From NCBI GenBank assembly GCA_000257205.1, contig AEZC01000234.1:21979-85978 (forward strand): a stretch of DNA of 64,000 nt, written 5' to 3'. Source of the DNA: Vibrio ordalii ATCC 33509. Lineage in GTDB: Bacteria; Pseudomonadota; Gammaproteobacteria; Enterobacterales; Vibrionaceae. The translations under genes were made by a program, and so were the position numbers. Positions 30,118 through 41,929 of the stretch are shown one piece after another. The notes below the pieces were generated by a model. The model saw nothing but the letters and a program-made list of their open reading frames with translations, was not told where the DNA came from and made no database searches. Position 1 is the stretch's first letter. Each line of letters starts with the position of its first letter.

Positions 30118-30283
30118 TTATCAGCCGAACAGAAAAGAAGACACTCTAATCACTAGAGTTTCTCCTTATGTGTTCCAATTGTGGATAAAACGAAGGATGA
30201 TCACGGTCGATCCTGAATGTGTATCTGCTAGAATTTATATCATTGTGTGACAATGATATCGCAACGCAAAGAGCGTGGAGTAA

Positions 30284-31481
<1,198 letters not shown>

Positions 31482-31495
31482 CAGAATTGATTGAG

Positions 31496-31521
31496 CCGCA
31501 ATAATTATTGCGGATTTTTTA
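31496..31521 (+). terminator. Terminator after obgE
   Basis: CCGCAAT and ATTGCGG pair around AATT and are followed by ATTTTTT. It is a clear intrinsic terminator on the plus strand. Confidence 0.85.
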
Positions 31522-31592
31522 TAGCTAAATCATATTTAAAGCACCCAATTTCGGGCACACTATTGGGCTTTTAGGACGTTCGGAAAGGAATC

Positions 31593-32354
31593 ATGACATC
31601 CAAACAGAGACCAGTTTCTCGATTGATCGCTCAAGCAGGGCAAATGTTGTTGGCTCATGGTGCGGAAAGCACACTGGTGGGCGATATTATGCGTCGCATG
31701 GGAGCGGCGTGTGGCATGAGTGAAGTGGAAGTATCGCTCTCGGCGAGTTCACTTGTGCTAACCACGGTTTACGATGGCCATTGCATTACGACTGCGCGCC
31801 GTTGTCCTGATCGTGGGATCAATATGCGGGTAGTGACGCAAGTCCAGCGCATCTGCATCATGATGGAAAAAGGGATTTTAGATTATTCTTTTGCTCAAAA
31901 AAAACTCAATAAAATCAGTCATGAACGTTATAACCGTTGGTTGGTTGTGGTAATGATTGGCCTCTCTTGCGCAGCTTTTGCCCGTTTAGCTGGCGGAGAT
32001 TGGATGGTATTTATGATGACGTTTTTTGCGTCCGCCGTCGGTATGATCGTCCGCCAAGAGATTGGGCATCGACAATTTAATCCGCTCGTCAACTTTACGG
32101 TGACTTCGTTTGTCACTTCGATCATTTCAGCGCAGGCCATCATCTATCAATTAGGTAATAAACCAACCATTGTGATGGCTTCTTCGGTGTTGATGTTGGT
32201 GCCCGGTTTTCCTTTAATTAATGCCGTCGCGGATATGCTTAAAGGTTATATCAACATGGGTATTGCCCGTTTTGTGATGGCAAGTTTGCTGACACTGGCT
32301 ACCAGCTTAGGCATCGTTGCGGCGATGAGTTTAACCGGCGTGTGGGGTTGGTAG
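31593..32354 (+). CDS. Threonine/serine exporter family protein, YjjP-like
   Basis: The protein has 253 residues. A soluble N-terminal part (about 1-115, LLAHGAESTLVGDIMRRMG and MSEVEVSLSASSLVLTTVYDG) precedes about five membrane segments, including the VPGFPLINAVADMLKGY loop typical of ThrE/DUF1212 proteins. With the next gene it makes a split exporter like E. coli YjjP/YjjB, which is linked to succinate export; threonine export is known in Corynebacterium ThrE. The substrate here is unknown. It overlaps the next gene by 13 bases. Confidence 0.87.
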   Translation: MTSKQRPVSRLIAQAGQMLLAHGAESTLVGDIMRRMGAACGMSEVEVSLSASSLVLTTVYDGHCITTARRCPDRGINMRVVTQVQRICIMMEKGILDYSFAQKKLNKISHERYNRWLVVVMIGLSCAAFARLAGGDWMVFMMTFFASAVGMIVRQEIGHRQFNPLVNFTVTSFVTSIISAQAIIYQLGNKPTIVMASSVLMLVPGFPLINAVADMLKGYINMGIARFVMASLLTLATSLGIVAAMSLTGVWGW

Positions 32355-32830
32355 CGATGGATTGGATGAATTTATTACTCGGTCTAGCCAATGACATGTT
32401 TTTTGCTGCAATCCCGGCCGTTGGTTTTGCTTTGGTGTTCAATGTTCCTGTACCAGCACTAAAATATTGTGCGTTAGGTGGCGCGATCGGTCATGGCTCA
32501 CGTTACCTAATGATGCAATTTGGTATTCCCATTGAGTGGGCGAGCTTTTTTGCTGCAACTATCGTTGGAATGATTGGCGTGCGTTGGTCGCGTAAATTTT
32601 TAGCTCACCCTAAAGTATTTACGGTAGCGGCATTGATCCCAATGGTTCCCGGCGTTTTTGCCTTTAAAGCGATGATTGCAATGGTCGAAATTAATCATCT
32701 AGGCTTTACGCCTGAGTTGCTGGCGATCCTAATGGCTAACTTTTTAAAAGCGATGTTTATTATCGCAGGTTTAGCGGTTGGCCTTGCGGTGCCGGGTTTG
32801 TTATTCTATCGGCGCAAACCCATAGTGTAA
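32342..32830 (+). CDS. Threonine/serine exporter family protein, YjjB-like
   Basis: The protein has 162 residues with about five membrane segments. It carries ALIPMVPGVFAFKAMIAM, the conserved loop of the small ThrE-type subunit. It is the membrane partner of the YjjP-like protein just upstream, and the overlap suggests coupled translation and one complex. Confidence 0.87.
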   Translation: MGLVAMDWMNLLLGLANDMFFAAIPAVGFALVFNVPVPALKYCALGGAIGHGSRYLMMQFGIPIEWASFFAATIVGMIGVRWSRKFLAHPKVFTVAALIPMVPGVFAFKAMIAMVEINHLGFTPELLAILMANFLKAMFIIAGLAVGLAVPGLLFYRRKPIV

Positions 32831-32902
32831 GGGCAATGGTTTGTACTAATAAGGGAATTAGGTATAATCCGTTTTCTCCAAGAATTCTAAGGTATATTTG
32901 AC

Positions 32903-33436
32903 GTGTTAATTAGCATGATCGCGGCTATGGCCCATGGCGGTAAGATAGATAAATCTCAAGATATGTGTCTTTCTAATGCTAGTTCTCGGGTTATCGGTAA
33001 CGAGAATTCGATGCCTTGGCATTTGCCAGCTGACTTTGCTTGGTTTCGAGAACATACGTTAGGTAAACCTGTTGTAATGGGGCGTAAGACGTATGAGTCT
33101 ATAGGTCGTCCGTTACCTGAACGCCATAATATTGTAATCAGTCGTGATTCATCACTAGAAATTGAAGGCGTTACAGTTGTCTCGTCTGTTGAAGAAGCCA
33201 TCAGTTCCGCTGGCAATGTGGATGAAATAATGATTATCGGTGGTGGGTCCATCTATAAAGCTTTTCTCCCCTTAGCTGGAAAATTGTATTTGACCTTTAT
33301 TGAAGCTGATATTAATGGTGACACTAGATTCCCTGAATGGGGAGCTGATTGGAAAGTAGCTGAACAACGAACATACAAGAAAGATAGCGGAAACAAGTTT
33401 GACATGCATTTTGTAGTGCTTGAGAAAAATAGTTAG
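32903..33436 (+). CDS. folA: Dihydrofolate reductase with an unusual N-terminal insertion
   Basis: The protein has 177 residues, about 16 more than usual. It starts at GTG 32903 with AAGG upstream. MLISMIAAMAH is followed by an extra stretch (residues about 12-28, GGKIDKSQDMCLSNASS) before RVIGNENSMPWHLPADF, where normal DHFR reads directly from MIAAMA-N-N/H into R(V/I)IG. Other motifs are intact: KPVVMGRKTYESIGRPLP, IMIIGGGSIY. The insertion falls at the start of the Met20 loop that closes over NADPH. DHFR makes tetrahydrofolate and is the trimethoprim target. Codon usage seems more AT-rich than in neighbours, so replacement by transfer is possible. Confidence 0.88.
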   Translation: MLISMIAAMAHGGKIDKSQDMCLSNASSRVIGNENSMPWHLPADFAWFREHTLGKPVVMGRKTYESIGRPLPERHNIVISRDSSLEIEGVTVVSSVEEAISSAGNVDEIMIIGGGSIYKAFLPLAGKLYLTFIEADINGDTRFPEWGADWKVAEQRTYKKDSGNKFDMHFVVLEKNS

Positions 33437-33458
33437 AAGTACTTTTACTTTCAAATAT

Positions 33459-33487
33459 TGCTGGCGATAGTTGCCAGCTTTTTTTTG
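33459..33487. terminator. Terminator between folA and apaH
   Basis: GCTGGC, loop GATAGTT, GCCAGC followed by eight T on the plus strand. It ends folA and lies just past the converging apaH stop. Confidence 0.85.
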
Positions 33488-33498
33488 GAGTAGTTATT

Positions 33499-34302
33499 TT
33501 AAAGCGCTTTTTGAACAAAATACTGCTTATCTTCCCAGCGTAGCATGGTCAAACATCCTCCCCACACACAGCCAGTGTCAAGCCCTATCACTTCCTTGCT
33601 GCGGTAACCTTTTAAAGCGGCCCAGTGGCCAAAGAGAGCGGTTTTATCGAGCTTAATGCGTTTAGGCAGGGCAAACCACGGTAACAATTCTTCATCTTTT
33701 ATTTCTTGAGGGGGAAGTTTGCACGCCATATAAAGACGCCCATCAGCAAAGCAAAAACGCATCCGAGTATAGGCATTGATGGTATAGCGATAGCGATCAA
33801 TCCCTTCTAGCTTCGAGCTCCACATATCAGGTGTGTTGCTGTACATCTGCTCGATAAGCCAACACCAACGATCACTTTGCAAAATACTTTCGACTTCTTT
33901 TGCTGCTTGGCGCGCTGTTTCAAGATCCCACAGAGGAGAGATCCCCGCATGGCACATGACAAAGTCAGCATGTTCAGCGAGGAGCGGTTGATGGCGCAAC
34001 CAAGTGAGCAGCTCTGCTGCATCGTTCGCTTGTAATATGGGTAAGGTTTTATCACGAGGTTTACATGGGTGGATGCCCTGTGAGACGGCCAGTAGGTGAA
34101 GATCGTGATTGCCTAGAACGATACGCGCCGCACTACCTAATTGTTTGATAAAACGTAGTGTTTCTAGAGATTTAGGGCCTCTTGCAACTAAGTCGCCAGC
34201 GACCCACAGTGTGTCTTGCTGTGGTTGGAATTGCACTTGAGCCAGTAAGCACTGCAGCTCATCAAAACAGCCTTGAATGTCGCCGACAATATAGTTCGCC
34301 AC
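33499..34302 (-). CDS. apaH: Diadenosine tetraphosphatase ApaH
   Basis: The protein has 267 residues. It begins MANYIVGDIQGCFDELQ with the GDxxG metallophosphatase motif, followed by VAGDLVARGPKS and GNHDLHLLA. It splits Ap4A into two ADP and also removes dinucleotide caps from RNA. It is the last gene of the lptD-surA-pdxA-rsmA-apaG-apaH chain and begins ten bases after apaG. Confidence 0.97.
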   Translation of the reverse strand: MANYIVGDIQGCFDELQCLLAQVQFQPQQDTLWVAGDLVARGPKSLETLRFIKQLGSAARIVLGNHDLHLLAVSQGIHPCKPRDKTLPILQANDAAELLTWLRHQPLLAEHADFVMCHAGISPLWDLETARQAAKEVESILQSDRWCWLIEQMYSNTPDMWSSKLEGIDRYRYTINAYTRMRFCFADGRLYMACKLPPQEIKDEELLPWFALPKRIKLDKTALFGHWAALKGYRSKEVIGLDTGCVWGGCLTMLRWEDKQYFVQKAL

Positions 34303-34312
34303 GGCTACCTCT

Positions 34313-34693
34313 TTAATTTAAAACATTGGGAACCGCGAGACGAAACGGTTCTATTTCAACAGTAAATTCAGCGCCCATTTCATCTAACATAATATAGTGG
34401 CCTTGCATGACACCGACTGGCGTTTCCAACGCGGTACCACTGTTATAGCGATATTCGTCATTGGGCAAGATAATCGGTTGTTCCCCGACTACTCCATCAC
34501 CTTCTACTAGCATCTGTTTGCCATTTGCATCGGTAATTAACCAACGGCGGCTCATCAGCTGTACCTGCTGGTTGCTGAGATTACGGATGGTGATCACATA
34601 GGCAAAGATATAGCGGTGTAAATCGGGATTGGACTGCTCGGGTAGGTACTGGGTATGGACTTGGATTTTAATACAAGGTTCAGAGATATCCAT
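34313..34693 (-). CDS. apaG: ApaG/CorD family protein
   Basis: The protein has 126 residues, a single beta-sandwich ApaG domain with [19 protein letters not shown] and [25 protein letters not shown]. Its exact biochemical role is unresolved; it is linked to cation resistance in Salmonella (CorD). AAGGAG precedes the start, and it sits between rsmA and apaH as usual. Confidence 0.96.
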   Translation of the reverse strand: MDISEPCIKIQVHTQYLPEQSNPDLHRYIFAYVITIRNLSNQQVQLMSRRWLITDANGKQMLVEGDGVVGEQPIILPNDEYRYNSGTALETPVGVMQGHYIMLDEMGAEFTVEIEPFRLAVPNVLN

Positions 34694-34753
34694 GTTAACT
34701 CCTTGTTTTTATAGATGAGCGATAGACATTGGCCGTTTATCGCTCAATCGTTA

Positions 34754-35560
34754 TTAGGCGTGATGAGCGTCTAACCAGTTTGCCATAGCAACAAACTGTT
34801 CAAGTGTTAGGTTTTCCGGGCGCATGCCAGGGTTGACCCCAAGTTCTTCTAGTGTTTCCACCTCAATCAAACCTTTGTAGCAGTTGCGTACGGTTTTACG
34901 GCGTTGGTTAAAACCCTCTCGGCAGACACGCTCTAACCACTTCATGTTGGTCGTGGGATGCGGCAGTACTTCATAAGGCACCAAACGCACCACGGCTGAA
35001 TCAACTTTCGGTGGCGGCACAAAAGCCGTTGGCGGAACTTCTAACACAGGAACCACTTTGCAGAAATACTGCGTCATAACCGTTAAGCGCCCGTAAGCTT
35101 TACTGCCGGGACCGGCAGCTAAACGGTTGACCACTTCTTTTTGCAGCATGAAGTGCATGTCTTGAATATCTTTATGAAATTCAAATAAGTGGAACATTAA
35201 TGGCGTTGAAATGTTGTATGGCAAGTTGCCGAAAATGCGCAGTTTATTATTCGGTTTCACTAGTTGCGTGAAGTCAAAGCGCATCGCATCGCCTTCGTGA
35301 ATCGTCAATTTACTCGATAATTCTGGGTGGTTGCGTAGGCGCTCAGCTAAGTCACGGTCTAGCTCAATAACAGTGAATTTATCCACTTCGCGGCCGACTG
35401 GCTCAGTTATCGCCCCTAGACCTGGGCCGATCTCAACCAAATTTTGCCCCGGACGAGGGTTAATCGCAGAGACGATGCCATCAATAATGTATGGATCGTT
35501 TAGGAAGTTTTGACCAAAACGTTTACGCGCTTTGTGCCCTAAGTGGACATCATTTCTCAT
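34754..35560 (-). CDS. rsmA: 16S rRNA dimethyladenosine transferase RsmA/KsgA
   Basis: The protein has 268 residues. [13 protein letters not shown], the SAM-binding [11 protein letters not shown] and catalytic [11 protein letters not shown] are all present. It dimethylates two adjacent adenines near the 3' end of 16S rRNA, a late check in 30S assembly; loss gives kasugamycin resistance. It starts 13 bases after the pdxA stop. Confidence 0.97.
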   Translation of the reverse strand: MRNDVHLGHKARKRFGQNFLNDPYIIDGIVSAINPRPGQNLVEIGPGLGAITEPVGREVDKFTVIELDRDLAERLRNHPELSSKLTIHEGDAMRFDFTQLVKPNNKLRIFGNLPYNISTPLMFHLFEFHKDIQDMHFMLQKEVVNRLAAGPGSKAYGRLTVMTQYFCKVVPVLEVPPTAFVPPPKVDSAVVRLVPYEVLPHPTTNMKWLERVCREGFNQRRKTVRNCYKGLIEVETLEELGVNPGMRPENLTLEQFVAMANWLDAHHA

Positions 35561-35573
35561 AGTTTTCTCGAAA

Positions 35574-36566
35574 TTAATTAGGTTTCTTTTCTACCAAGTC
35601 AATCGCGTAGGCGAGTGCTGTTCTAAAGCTCCCTGTATCCGCAAGCCCTTTCCCTGCCAATTCGAGTGCGGTGCCATGATCGACCGATGTTCTTATAAAG
35701 GGTAGACCAAGAGTAATATTTACTGAACGACCAAAGCCTTTGTACTTTAATACGGGCAGGACTTGGTCGTGATACATGCCTAAAACAGCATCGGCATCTT
35801 GCAAGTATTTGTCATTGAAGATGGTGTCGGCTGGTAGTGGGCCAATCAAATTAATGCCATCTTGCTGACGAATTTTTTCTAGTGTTGGAGTGATGGTTTC
35901 TATCTCTTCACGGCCTAGGCAGCCATCTTCTCCCGCGTGCGGGTTTAAACCACACACATAAATTTTGGGTTGCACAATGGCAAATTTTTCCACCAAATCT
36001 TTATGTAAAATGGTGATGATCTTTTCTAACCGCTCAACCGTTACCGCATTTGAGACATGAGCTAGTGGGATATGTGTTGTCGCTAGTGCGACTCTCAGCC
36101 CTTCTGTTGCAAGCATCATAACCACAAGTGGGGTATTGGACTGTTCAGCAAAAAACTCAGTGTGGCCACTAAATGTCACACCAGCTCGATTTATCACCCC
36201 CTTATGCACGGGGCCGGTGACAATAGCATCAAATTCATTATTCATACAGCCTAAAGCGGCTCTTTCTAATGTATTTAATACATAATGACCATTGGCCTCA
36301 TCCAATTTTCCGGTTATGACCGGTGCGCCGAGGGGAAGATGATCCACTACTAACCGTCCCGCTTGCTGTGGTTTTGGTGCAGAGGTGACTAAGTAGTCTT
36401 CCAATATAACGTCAATATTGAGCTCTTTGGCACGCTCTGCAAGCAAGCTTTTGTCCGCGCATACCACCAGTTGATGTGCCCAATCTTCTTTTGATAAGGC
36501 CAGCACCAAATCTGGGCCAATACCCGCAGGCTCGCCAGCGGTAACCACGATGCGTTTAATTGTCAT
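35574..36566 (-). CDS. pdxA: 4-hydroxythreonine-4-phosphate dehydrogenase PdxA
   Basis: The protein has 330 residues from ATG 36566 ([20 protein letters not shown]), which overlaps the surA end; the open frame reaches 36638 but that part is out of frame inside surA. Motifs include [24 protein letters not shown] and [11 protein letters not shown] for metal and substrate binding. It acts in pyridoxal phosphate synthesis. It is translationally coupled to surA. Confidence 0.95.
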   Translation of the reverse strand: MTIKRIVVTAGEPAGIGPDLVLALSKEDWAHQLVVCADKSLLAERAKELNIDVILEDYLVTSAPKPQQAGRLVVDHLPLGAPVITGKLDEANGHYVLNTLERAALGCMNNEFDAIVTGPVHKGVINRAGVTFSGHTEFFAEQSNTPLVVMMLATEGLRVALATTHIPLAHVSNAVTVERLEKIITILHKDLVEKFAIVQPKIYVCGLNPHAGEDGCLGREEIETITPTLEKIRQQDGINLIGPLPADTIFNDKYLQDADAVLGMYHDQVLPVLKYKGFGRSVNITLGLPFIRTSVDHGTALELAGKGLADTGSFRTALAYAIDLVEKKPN

Positions 36567-37851
36567 CTTGGTTGTCCTGGATAATTTCGACAAAGGCACT
36601 GGCACGCATCTCTTGCAGCCAAGCACTCGCTTCTTCATTAAATTTACGATTGAACAGAATGCGATAAGCTTTGTTTTTCAGTGCAGAGTCGGTGCGGTCG
36701 ACTTCACGGCGATCAAGTACTTCGACAATGTGCCAACCATGAACGGTTTTGAAGGGTTCGCTGATTTGCCCAACCGATAATGTTTCGATTTGATGTTGAA
36801 ACTCTGGCACGTACAGATCTGGTGTTTGATAACCCAGTTCACCATTTTGCGCCGCAGAGCCGGGGTCTTGGCTGTATTGCTGCGCAAGTTCGCCAAAGCT
36901 CGCTTCACCAGCCTTAATGCGACGAATGAAGTCATTGAGCTCTTTTTGTACGCCGTCATCACTTAAAATAACGGTCGGTTTAATCAATATATGACGGGCA
37001 TTAACTTCTGTGACTGCGACGGTTTCTAACCCTTTGACATCATCAATTTTAAGAATGTGGAAACCGACGCCACTGCGAAATGGCCCAATAATAGAGCCTT
37101 TGTTTTGCATTTTGATTTGGTCGGCAAAAATTGTCGGCATTTCCTCTTTGCGCATCCAACCCCAGTCGCCACCTTGCAGCGCTTTCGGACCTTTTGAATA
37201 GGTATAAGCCATGGTGCTGAAATCCGCTCCTTGGTTGAGTTTTTCGACTAAGGTTTTGGCTTGTTGTTCTACTGCCGTTTTATCTTGAGTGTCGTCAACG
37301 CGCAGTTGGATATGGCTGATTTTATATTGCACCGTTGCATTGGTTTCTTGCGCAAGAATATTAGCTAAGTTGTCCACTTCGTCCGGTAAGATATTGATCC
37401 GGCGACGAACCAAAGCATTACGTGCTTCACTTGAGGCAATTTCATTACGCACTTGTTCACGAAATTCCGCGTAAGTCAGCCCTTCTGCGGTCACAGAGGC
37501 GTTGAGCTGTTCGAGGGTTTGATTATTGTTTTTCGCAATCTCAGCGATCGCATCATTGAGCCGATTATCGTCAATGCGTACACCAATACGTTGTGCTTCT
37601 TGTTGCTGAATGGTGTCAATAATCAATTTTTCAACCACTTGCTCACGCAGCACAGTCTCTTCTGGTAGCGTTTGGCTATTTTTCTTTGCATTAATGGTCA
37701 AGGTTTTTAATGCACCATCAATATCACTCTGTAAAATAACGCCACTATTGACGATGACGGCGACGCGATCGAGCTCAACAGGAGCAGCAGATGCGGTGTT
37801 TAGGCTTAATGTTGCCATCAAGCCAATCAGTGTGTGTTTCCACAATTTCAT
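36556..37851 (-). CDS. surA: Periplasmic chaperone/prolyl isomerase SurA
   Basis: The protein has 431 residues from ATG 37851, which has AGGA upstream. A signal peptide (about 1-22, ending ASA) is followed by the N-terminal chaperone core, two parvulin domains (about 170-270 and 283-380, each with RHILIK or ISHIQLR-type starts and a GWHIVEVLD-type end), and the C-terminal helix. It guides outer membrane proteins, including LptD, to the Bam complex. It follows lptD in one operon. Confidence 0.96.
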   Translation of the reverse strand: MKLWKHTLIGLMATLSLNTASAAPVELDRVAVIVNSGVILQSDIDGALKTLTINAKKNSQTLPEETVLREQVVEKLIIDTIQQQEAQRIGVRIDDNRLNDAIAEIAKNNNQTLEQLNASVTAEGLTYAEFREQVRNEIASSEARNALVRRRINILPDEVDNLANILAQETNATVQYKISHIQLRVDDTQDKTAVEQQAKTLVEKLNQGADFSTMAYTYSKGPKALQGGDWGWMRKEEMPTIFADQIKMQNKGSIIGPFRSGVGFHILKIDDVKGLETVAVTEVNARHILIKPTVILSDDGVQKELNDFIRRIKAGEASFGELAQQYSQDPGSAAQNGELGYQTPDLYVPEFQHQIETLSVGQISEPFKTVHGWHIVEVLDRREVDRTDSALKNKAYRILFNRKFNEEASAWLQEMRASAFVEIIQDNQDDN

Positions 37852-37907
37852 TTGTAGTCCTATCAAAATGAGCAAGGGCCTTTACGCTTAAGCAAAGGCC
37901 GAATAAA

Positions 37908-40250
37908 TTAGTTGTTTAGGAAAAATGGACGACCATAACTTAATGAATTTCCAGCGCTGTCTACGCCCGTCATTCCGGAACCTGCACCAATCGTGGTGCC
38001 AAAACCGACAATACCAAAGTTTAAACTAAAGTTATTTTCGTAAAGTGGGTTTTCCCATGGGCTTGCTGAAGATCTCATTTGATTACTGTACGTAAAGCCA
38101 ATGTACCAGCAGTCAGAGGTGTATCTTAGGTTCGCGAGCCACTCCAGATTATTATCTGTGGTTAAATCGTAGAAGTACTGTCCGCTAGCATTCCATTTGG
38201 GAGAGATTTGATATCCGGCCAGTAAACCCGCTTGAGAGATCCCATCTTCGGTTATCTTGGTAGTATCGAAGTCAACGGTGTTTTTAATGTAATCGTAAGT
38301 TACATAGCGGTAGTTAGTTTGAATATAGCCAGAGCCAACCCGATACTCTAGGGTGCTGTTGGCGAGTTGCATCGTTTTGCTATCAATGTCGTACTGAACT
38401 CCGCCGTGGTAGAACAGAAAATCGCCATAGTTGAAGTCCATTTCGACGGCCCAAGCCGAGTAGTTGGAGCTACTGTCTGAATTTTCAGTCTCATTGGGTG
38501 AGGAGTTCTTGAGATTTTTTTTGAGATAAAATATCTGACCAAAAGAGATGTTTAAACGCTCTTTATACTGATCATCGAAAAACCGTGAAGAGGCGCCGTA
38601 GCTGATTTGATTTGCTGGGGCAATATAATCGACACCACTGTACTTACGGCTGCGGAATAAACCATAGTAATCGGTTTGCAGTAATGTAGTGTCGTATAGC
38701 CCGATGCTGCGCTGATCTTCTCTCGGTACATATAAGTATTGAATTTGCGGTTCAAGTGTTTGCGTATAATTATCAAACAGAACCGTATCTCTCTCTAGCA
38801 CCAAACCAGCATGAGTTCTAAATTCCGGAATGATGCGTGAAACGTTCTCTTTCAGGTCTTTATTATTACCCGAACTGAGCTCAACCCCGCTAAGATCTTG
38901 TTGGTAATAGGTTCCTAGAATGCGCGCTTCGGTTGTCCAAGTTCCCCAGGTGTTGCTAATAGGGATGGTAAATCCAGGCTCAATGTGCGCTCTGGTTGCT
39001 GCAGGTTTTCCTTTTGCATCGGTTTCAAAACGCGATAGATGGCTCACCATATCAAAGTTCAAATAGGGCAATACTTCGGGAGCGTAGTAATTAAACGCAA
39101 TCTGTGGCATAAGGCGATAAGGTTGGTTGATGCTGGTTTTATCTTCAGTAAGCAGTTGAAAGTCACGAACCAGTATCGATGAGTCCCAATTGAGGGTCCG
39201 GTAGGTGGCTTTTCCTTGTTGGATAAGCTGACCATCTTCTCGGTTACCTATGCCGGAATCCACATCACTAAAATAACTAACGTCACTGACCTGAGAGTAA
39301 TCAATCTCAAACTTCCAAGCTTGGTTGAAAATACCACTGTGTTGGTATTGGAAGCCCCAACGGTCTCCTTTCTCTAGGTATTTCTGATCATCAGGTAAAT
39401 ATTCAGATTTAATGTTACCTACGCCAAAATCATTCAGATAACGGAATTCACTGTTTAATTGAGTTCCGCGTTCTTGCATATATTTGACGGTTGTTTTTAG
39501 GTCATAGTTTGGCGCTAAGTTCCAATAAATAGGCGCTTGGGCTTCAAAACCATCGCTAGAGCCGTAAAAAACGGTAGGGTATAAAAATCCCGTTTTTCGT
39601 GTGTCGCCAATCGGCACCGTAAGAAATGGCAGATAAAAGATCGGAATATTTTGAATTTCGAAGCGTGGATTATAAAAAGTGGCTTGCTCTTCATTTTGGT
39701 CGATATCAATACTGGATGCTTTCATTCGCCATGCATTATCGCCTTCATGGCAAGAGGTAATCGAGCCATCTTCAATCTCATAAACGGCTTTACCCGTTTT
39801 GGAAATATACACAGCTTCACCACGGCCAGGTTCACACAAAAATTGATATTTTGTGTTCTCTAATGTCATTAAATCTGTGTTGAGGTTGTTGGTTGCTTTG
39901 TCAGAAATGGTCTTTACTTGACCGTCACTGAATTTGACATTACCTTGCGCAACCACAATATTGTCTTTTTGGTGTAGGGTCACGGTATCAGCCAGAATAC
40001 GCTTTTTCCCTTGAACAACGACCACATTGCCTGAGTAGTTTGCGCGTTCACCGTTCACGGCTTCTAGCGTATCAGCCTCGATATTAATCGGTTGCTGACC
40101 ATTTTCTACTTCAGGTTGGTTGATCAAACATTGATCTATAGCGGGCATTTCCTGCACACTATTGTCTAACATAGCTTCTGCTTGAGTCTGTGGCACAAAA
40201 AGAGCTGCGCTAATTGAAGCGGCTAACAAGGTGCGGGAAAAACATGACAT
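37908..40250 (-). CDS. lptD: LPS-assembly outer membrane protein LptD
   Basis: The protein has 780 residues. A signal peptide (about 1-24) precedes the OstA jelly-roll ([29 protein letters not shown] near 55-85), and the rest is a 26-strand barrel ending near ...PFFLNN. Cysteines near residue 40, 137 and in the late barrel region are available for the inter-domain disulfides. With LptE it inserts lipopolysaccharide in the outer leaflet. It is the first gene of the operon with surA and diverges from djlA. Confidence 0.96.
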   Translation of the reverse strand: MSCFSRTLLAASISAALFVPQTQAEAMLDNSVQEMPAIDQCLINQPEVENGQQPINIEADTLEAVNGERANYSGNVVVVQGKKRILADTVTLHQKDNIVVAQGNVKFSDGQVKTISDKATNNLNTDLMTLENTKYQFLCEPGRGEAVYISKTGKAVYEIEDGSITSCHEGDNAWRMKASSIDIDQNEEQATFYNPRFEIQNIPIFYLPFLTVPIGDTRKTGFLYPTVFYGSSDGFEAQAPIYWNLAPNYDLKTTVKYMQERGTQLNSEFRYLNDFGVGNIKSEYLPDDQKYLEKGDRWGFQYQHSGIFNQAWKFEIDYSQVSDVSYFSDVDSGIGNREDGQLIQQGKATYRTLNWDSSILVRDFQLLTEDKTSINQPYRLMPQIAFNYYAPEVLPYLNFDMVSHLSRFETDAKGKPAATRAHIEPGFTIPISNTWGTWTTEARILGTYYQQDLSGVELSSGNNKDLKENVSRIIPEFRTHAGLVLERDTVLFDNYTQTLEPQIQYLYVPREDQRSIGLYDTTLLQTDYYGLFRSRKYSGVDYIAPANQISYGASSRFFDDQYKERLNISFGQIFYLKKNLKNSSPNETENSDSSSNYSAWAVEMDFNYGDFLFYHGGVQYDIDSKTMQLANSTLEYRVGSGYIQTNYRYVTYDYIKNTVDFDTTKITEDGISQAGLLAGYQISPKWNASGQYFYDLTTDNNLEWLANLRYTSDCWYIGFTYSNQMRSSASPWENPLYENNFSLNFGIVGFGTTIGAGSGMTGVDSAGNSLSYGRPFFLNN

Positions 40251-40399
40251 CGAGTTGTACTATCCTGTTTGAACTTGATTGATTCGGAAGATGGATGGCC
40301 GAATGTAAAATAAAACGTTTCTTATCATAAAGGAAATTGAAGCTCCCGGCACTATCAGACCGCTTTACTCCTGAAAAATTCATAGATTGAGAGCACATA

Positions 40400-41254
40400 A
40401 TGCATATTTTTGGCAAAATTCTTGGCGCTTTTTTTGGCTTCTTATTTGGAGGACCGTTTGGCGCATTTTTTGGTTTGTTTCTCGGGCATCAGTTTGATAA
40501 AGCTCGTCGTTTGAATCAGGCAGGGTTTAAAACTGGCTCATTTGGTTCAGGGCCAAGCCAAACTGAACGACAAGACGAATTTTTTAAAGCGGCTTTCGCT
40601 GTCATGGGCCATGTCGCTAAAGCGAAAGGGCAAGTCACCAAAGAGGAGATTCAGCTAGCTACCATCATGATGGGGCGTATGAACTTACATGGTGAGCAAC
40701 GTAAAGCGGCTCAAGATGCATTTCGTGAAGGGAAGGAGAGTGGCTTTCCTTTAGAGGAAGTGTTGGAGCGTGTGCGCCTTTCGACGGGTGGACGCTTTGA
40801 CTTGTTGCAATTTTTCCTCGAATTGCAAATATCAGCCGCGTTTGCCGATGGGGATGTTCACCCTAGCGAGCGCAATGTACTGCACAAAATCGCTCGCAGT
40901 TTAGGTTTCTCATCCGATCAACTGGAAAGACGTCTGCGTATGCAAGAAGCGGCTTTTCGTTTTCAACAAGGCGGAGGTTTTGGTGGGCAACAGCAAGGTT
41001 ATCAGCAATCGGGGCAGTGGCAGCAAGCATCACAAGCTTCTCGACTCTCGGATGCCTACGATGTGTTAGGTGTGAGTGAAGATGCGGATGCTAAAGAGAT
41101 TAAACGTGCCTATCGCAAATTGATGAATGAACATCACCCAGATAAATTGATGGCCAAAGGCTTACCACCAGAGATGATGAACGTTGCGAAAGAAAAATCG
41201 CAAGAGATCCAAAATGCGTACGATTTGATTAAGAAAGAGAAGGGTTTTAAGTAA
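40400..41254 (+). CDS. djlA: DnaJ-like membrane co-chaperone DjlA
   Basis: The protein has 284 residues. An N-terminal glycine-rich membrane segment (FFGFLFGGPFGAFFGLFLG, residues 11-29) is followed by a TerB-like domain (about 55-190), a Q/G-rich linker (GGFGGQQQGYQQSGQWQQ) and a C-terminal J domain with HPD near 246. It recruits DnaK to the inner face of the membrane. It is divergent from lptD. Confidence 0.96.
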   Translation: MHIFGKILGAFFGFLFGGPFGAFFGLFLGHQFDKARRLNQAGFKTGSFGSGPSQTERQDEFFKAAFAVMGHVAKAKGQVTKEEIQLATIMMGRMNLHGEQRKAAQDAFREGKESGFPLEEVLERVRLSTGGRFDLLQFFLELQISAAFADGDVHPSERNVLHKIARSLGFSSDQLERRLRMQEAAFRFQQGGGFGGQQQGYQQSGQWQQASQASRLSDAYDVLGVSEDADAKEIKRAYRKLMNEHHPDKLMAKGLPPEMMNVAKEKSQEIQNAYDLIKKEKGFK

Positions 41255-41336
41255 CCGACTATCGTGAATTACCGCGAATGTTCCAATCGATTGAGCTGGT
41301 GAAAACTGGCTCTTTTTATTATGAGCATACGCAAGA

Positions 41337-41370
41337 CACAAAAAAAGACAAGTTTGAAAACTTGGCTTTA
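41337..41370 (-). terminator. Terminator of the distal tRNA unit
   Basis: On the minus strand AAGCCAAGTTT and AAACTTGTCTT pair with one mismatch and are followed by a run of T. It comes right after the last tRNA-Asn gene. It resembles the terminator at 42257-42287 and is probably a duplicate. Confidence 0.8.
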
Positions 41371-41375
41371 GAAAG

Positions 41376-41451
41376 TGGCTCCCCCTGCAAGACTTGAACT
41401 TGCGACATACGGATTAACAGTCCGCCGTTCTACCGACTGAACTAAGGGGGA
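41376..41451 (-). tRNA. tRNA-Asn (GTT)
   Basis: This is a 76-base cloverleaf with the CCA end encoded. The anticodon loop CTGTTAA gives GTT, and the acceptor stem is TCCCCCT/AGGGGGA. It is the last gene of the distal unit, just before the terminator. It is identical in sequence to the copies at 41593 and 42293. Confidence 0.97.
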
Positions 41452-41482
41452 ACAGAATATTTGCTTATCTTATGCAGATAAA

Positions 41483-41558
<76 letters not shown>

Positions 41559-41592
41559 GCCGAATCAATAAGCAGTGCTCATTGATGAAAAG

Positions 41593-41668
41593 TGGCTCCC
41601 CCTGCAAGACTTGAACTTGCGACATACGGATTAACAGTCCGCCGTTCTACCGACTGAACTAAGGGGGA
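41593..41668 (-). tRNA. tRNA-Asn (GTT)
   Basis: It is a second copy of the tRNA-Asn gene, 76 bases with encoded CCA and anticodon GTT. Its repetition after a tRNA-Thr points to local duplication of an Asn-Thr pair. Confidence 0.97.
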
Positions 41669-41683
41669 ACAGGTTTTAAAGAA

Positions 41684-41759
<76 letters not shown>

Positions 41760-41814
41760 ACATTTTTATCTTTAAATTTATTGTCTGTGCTAGGCACCAA
41801 CAATTTAGAAACTG

Positions 41815-41890
41815 TGGTGCCCGGAGGCGGAATCGAACCACCGACACGAGGATTTTCAATCCTCTGCTCTACCGACTGAGCTATCCGGGC
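41815..41890 (-). tRNA. tRNA-Phe (GAA)
   Basis: It is 76 bases with encoded CCA, anticodon loop TTGAAAA (GAA) and the usual acceptor GCCCGGA/TCCGGGC. It is the first gene of the distal unit, directly after its promoter. Confidence 0.97.
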
Positions 41891-41900
41891 GACGGGGTGT

Positions 41901-41929
41901 ATTAAAAGGTTTTTCGCATTTAACGTCAA
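41901..41929 (-). promoter_or_regulatory. Promoter of the distal tRNA unit
   Basis: Minus-strand TTGACG, a 17-base spacer and TTTAAT lie just before tRNA-Phe, followed by ACACCCCGTC, a GC-rich discriminator typical of stringently controlled stable-RNA promoters. It has the same -35, spacing and -10 as the promoter at 42714-42742. Confidence 0.85.
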
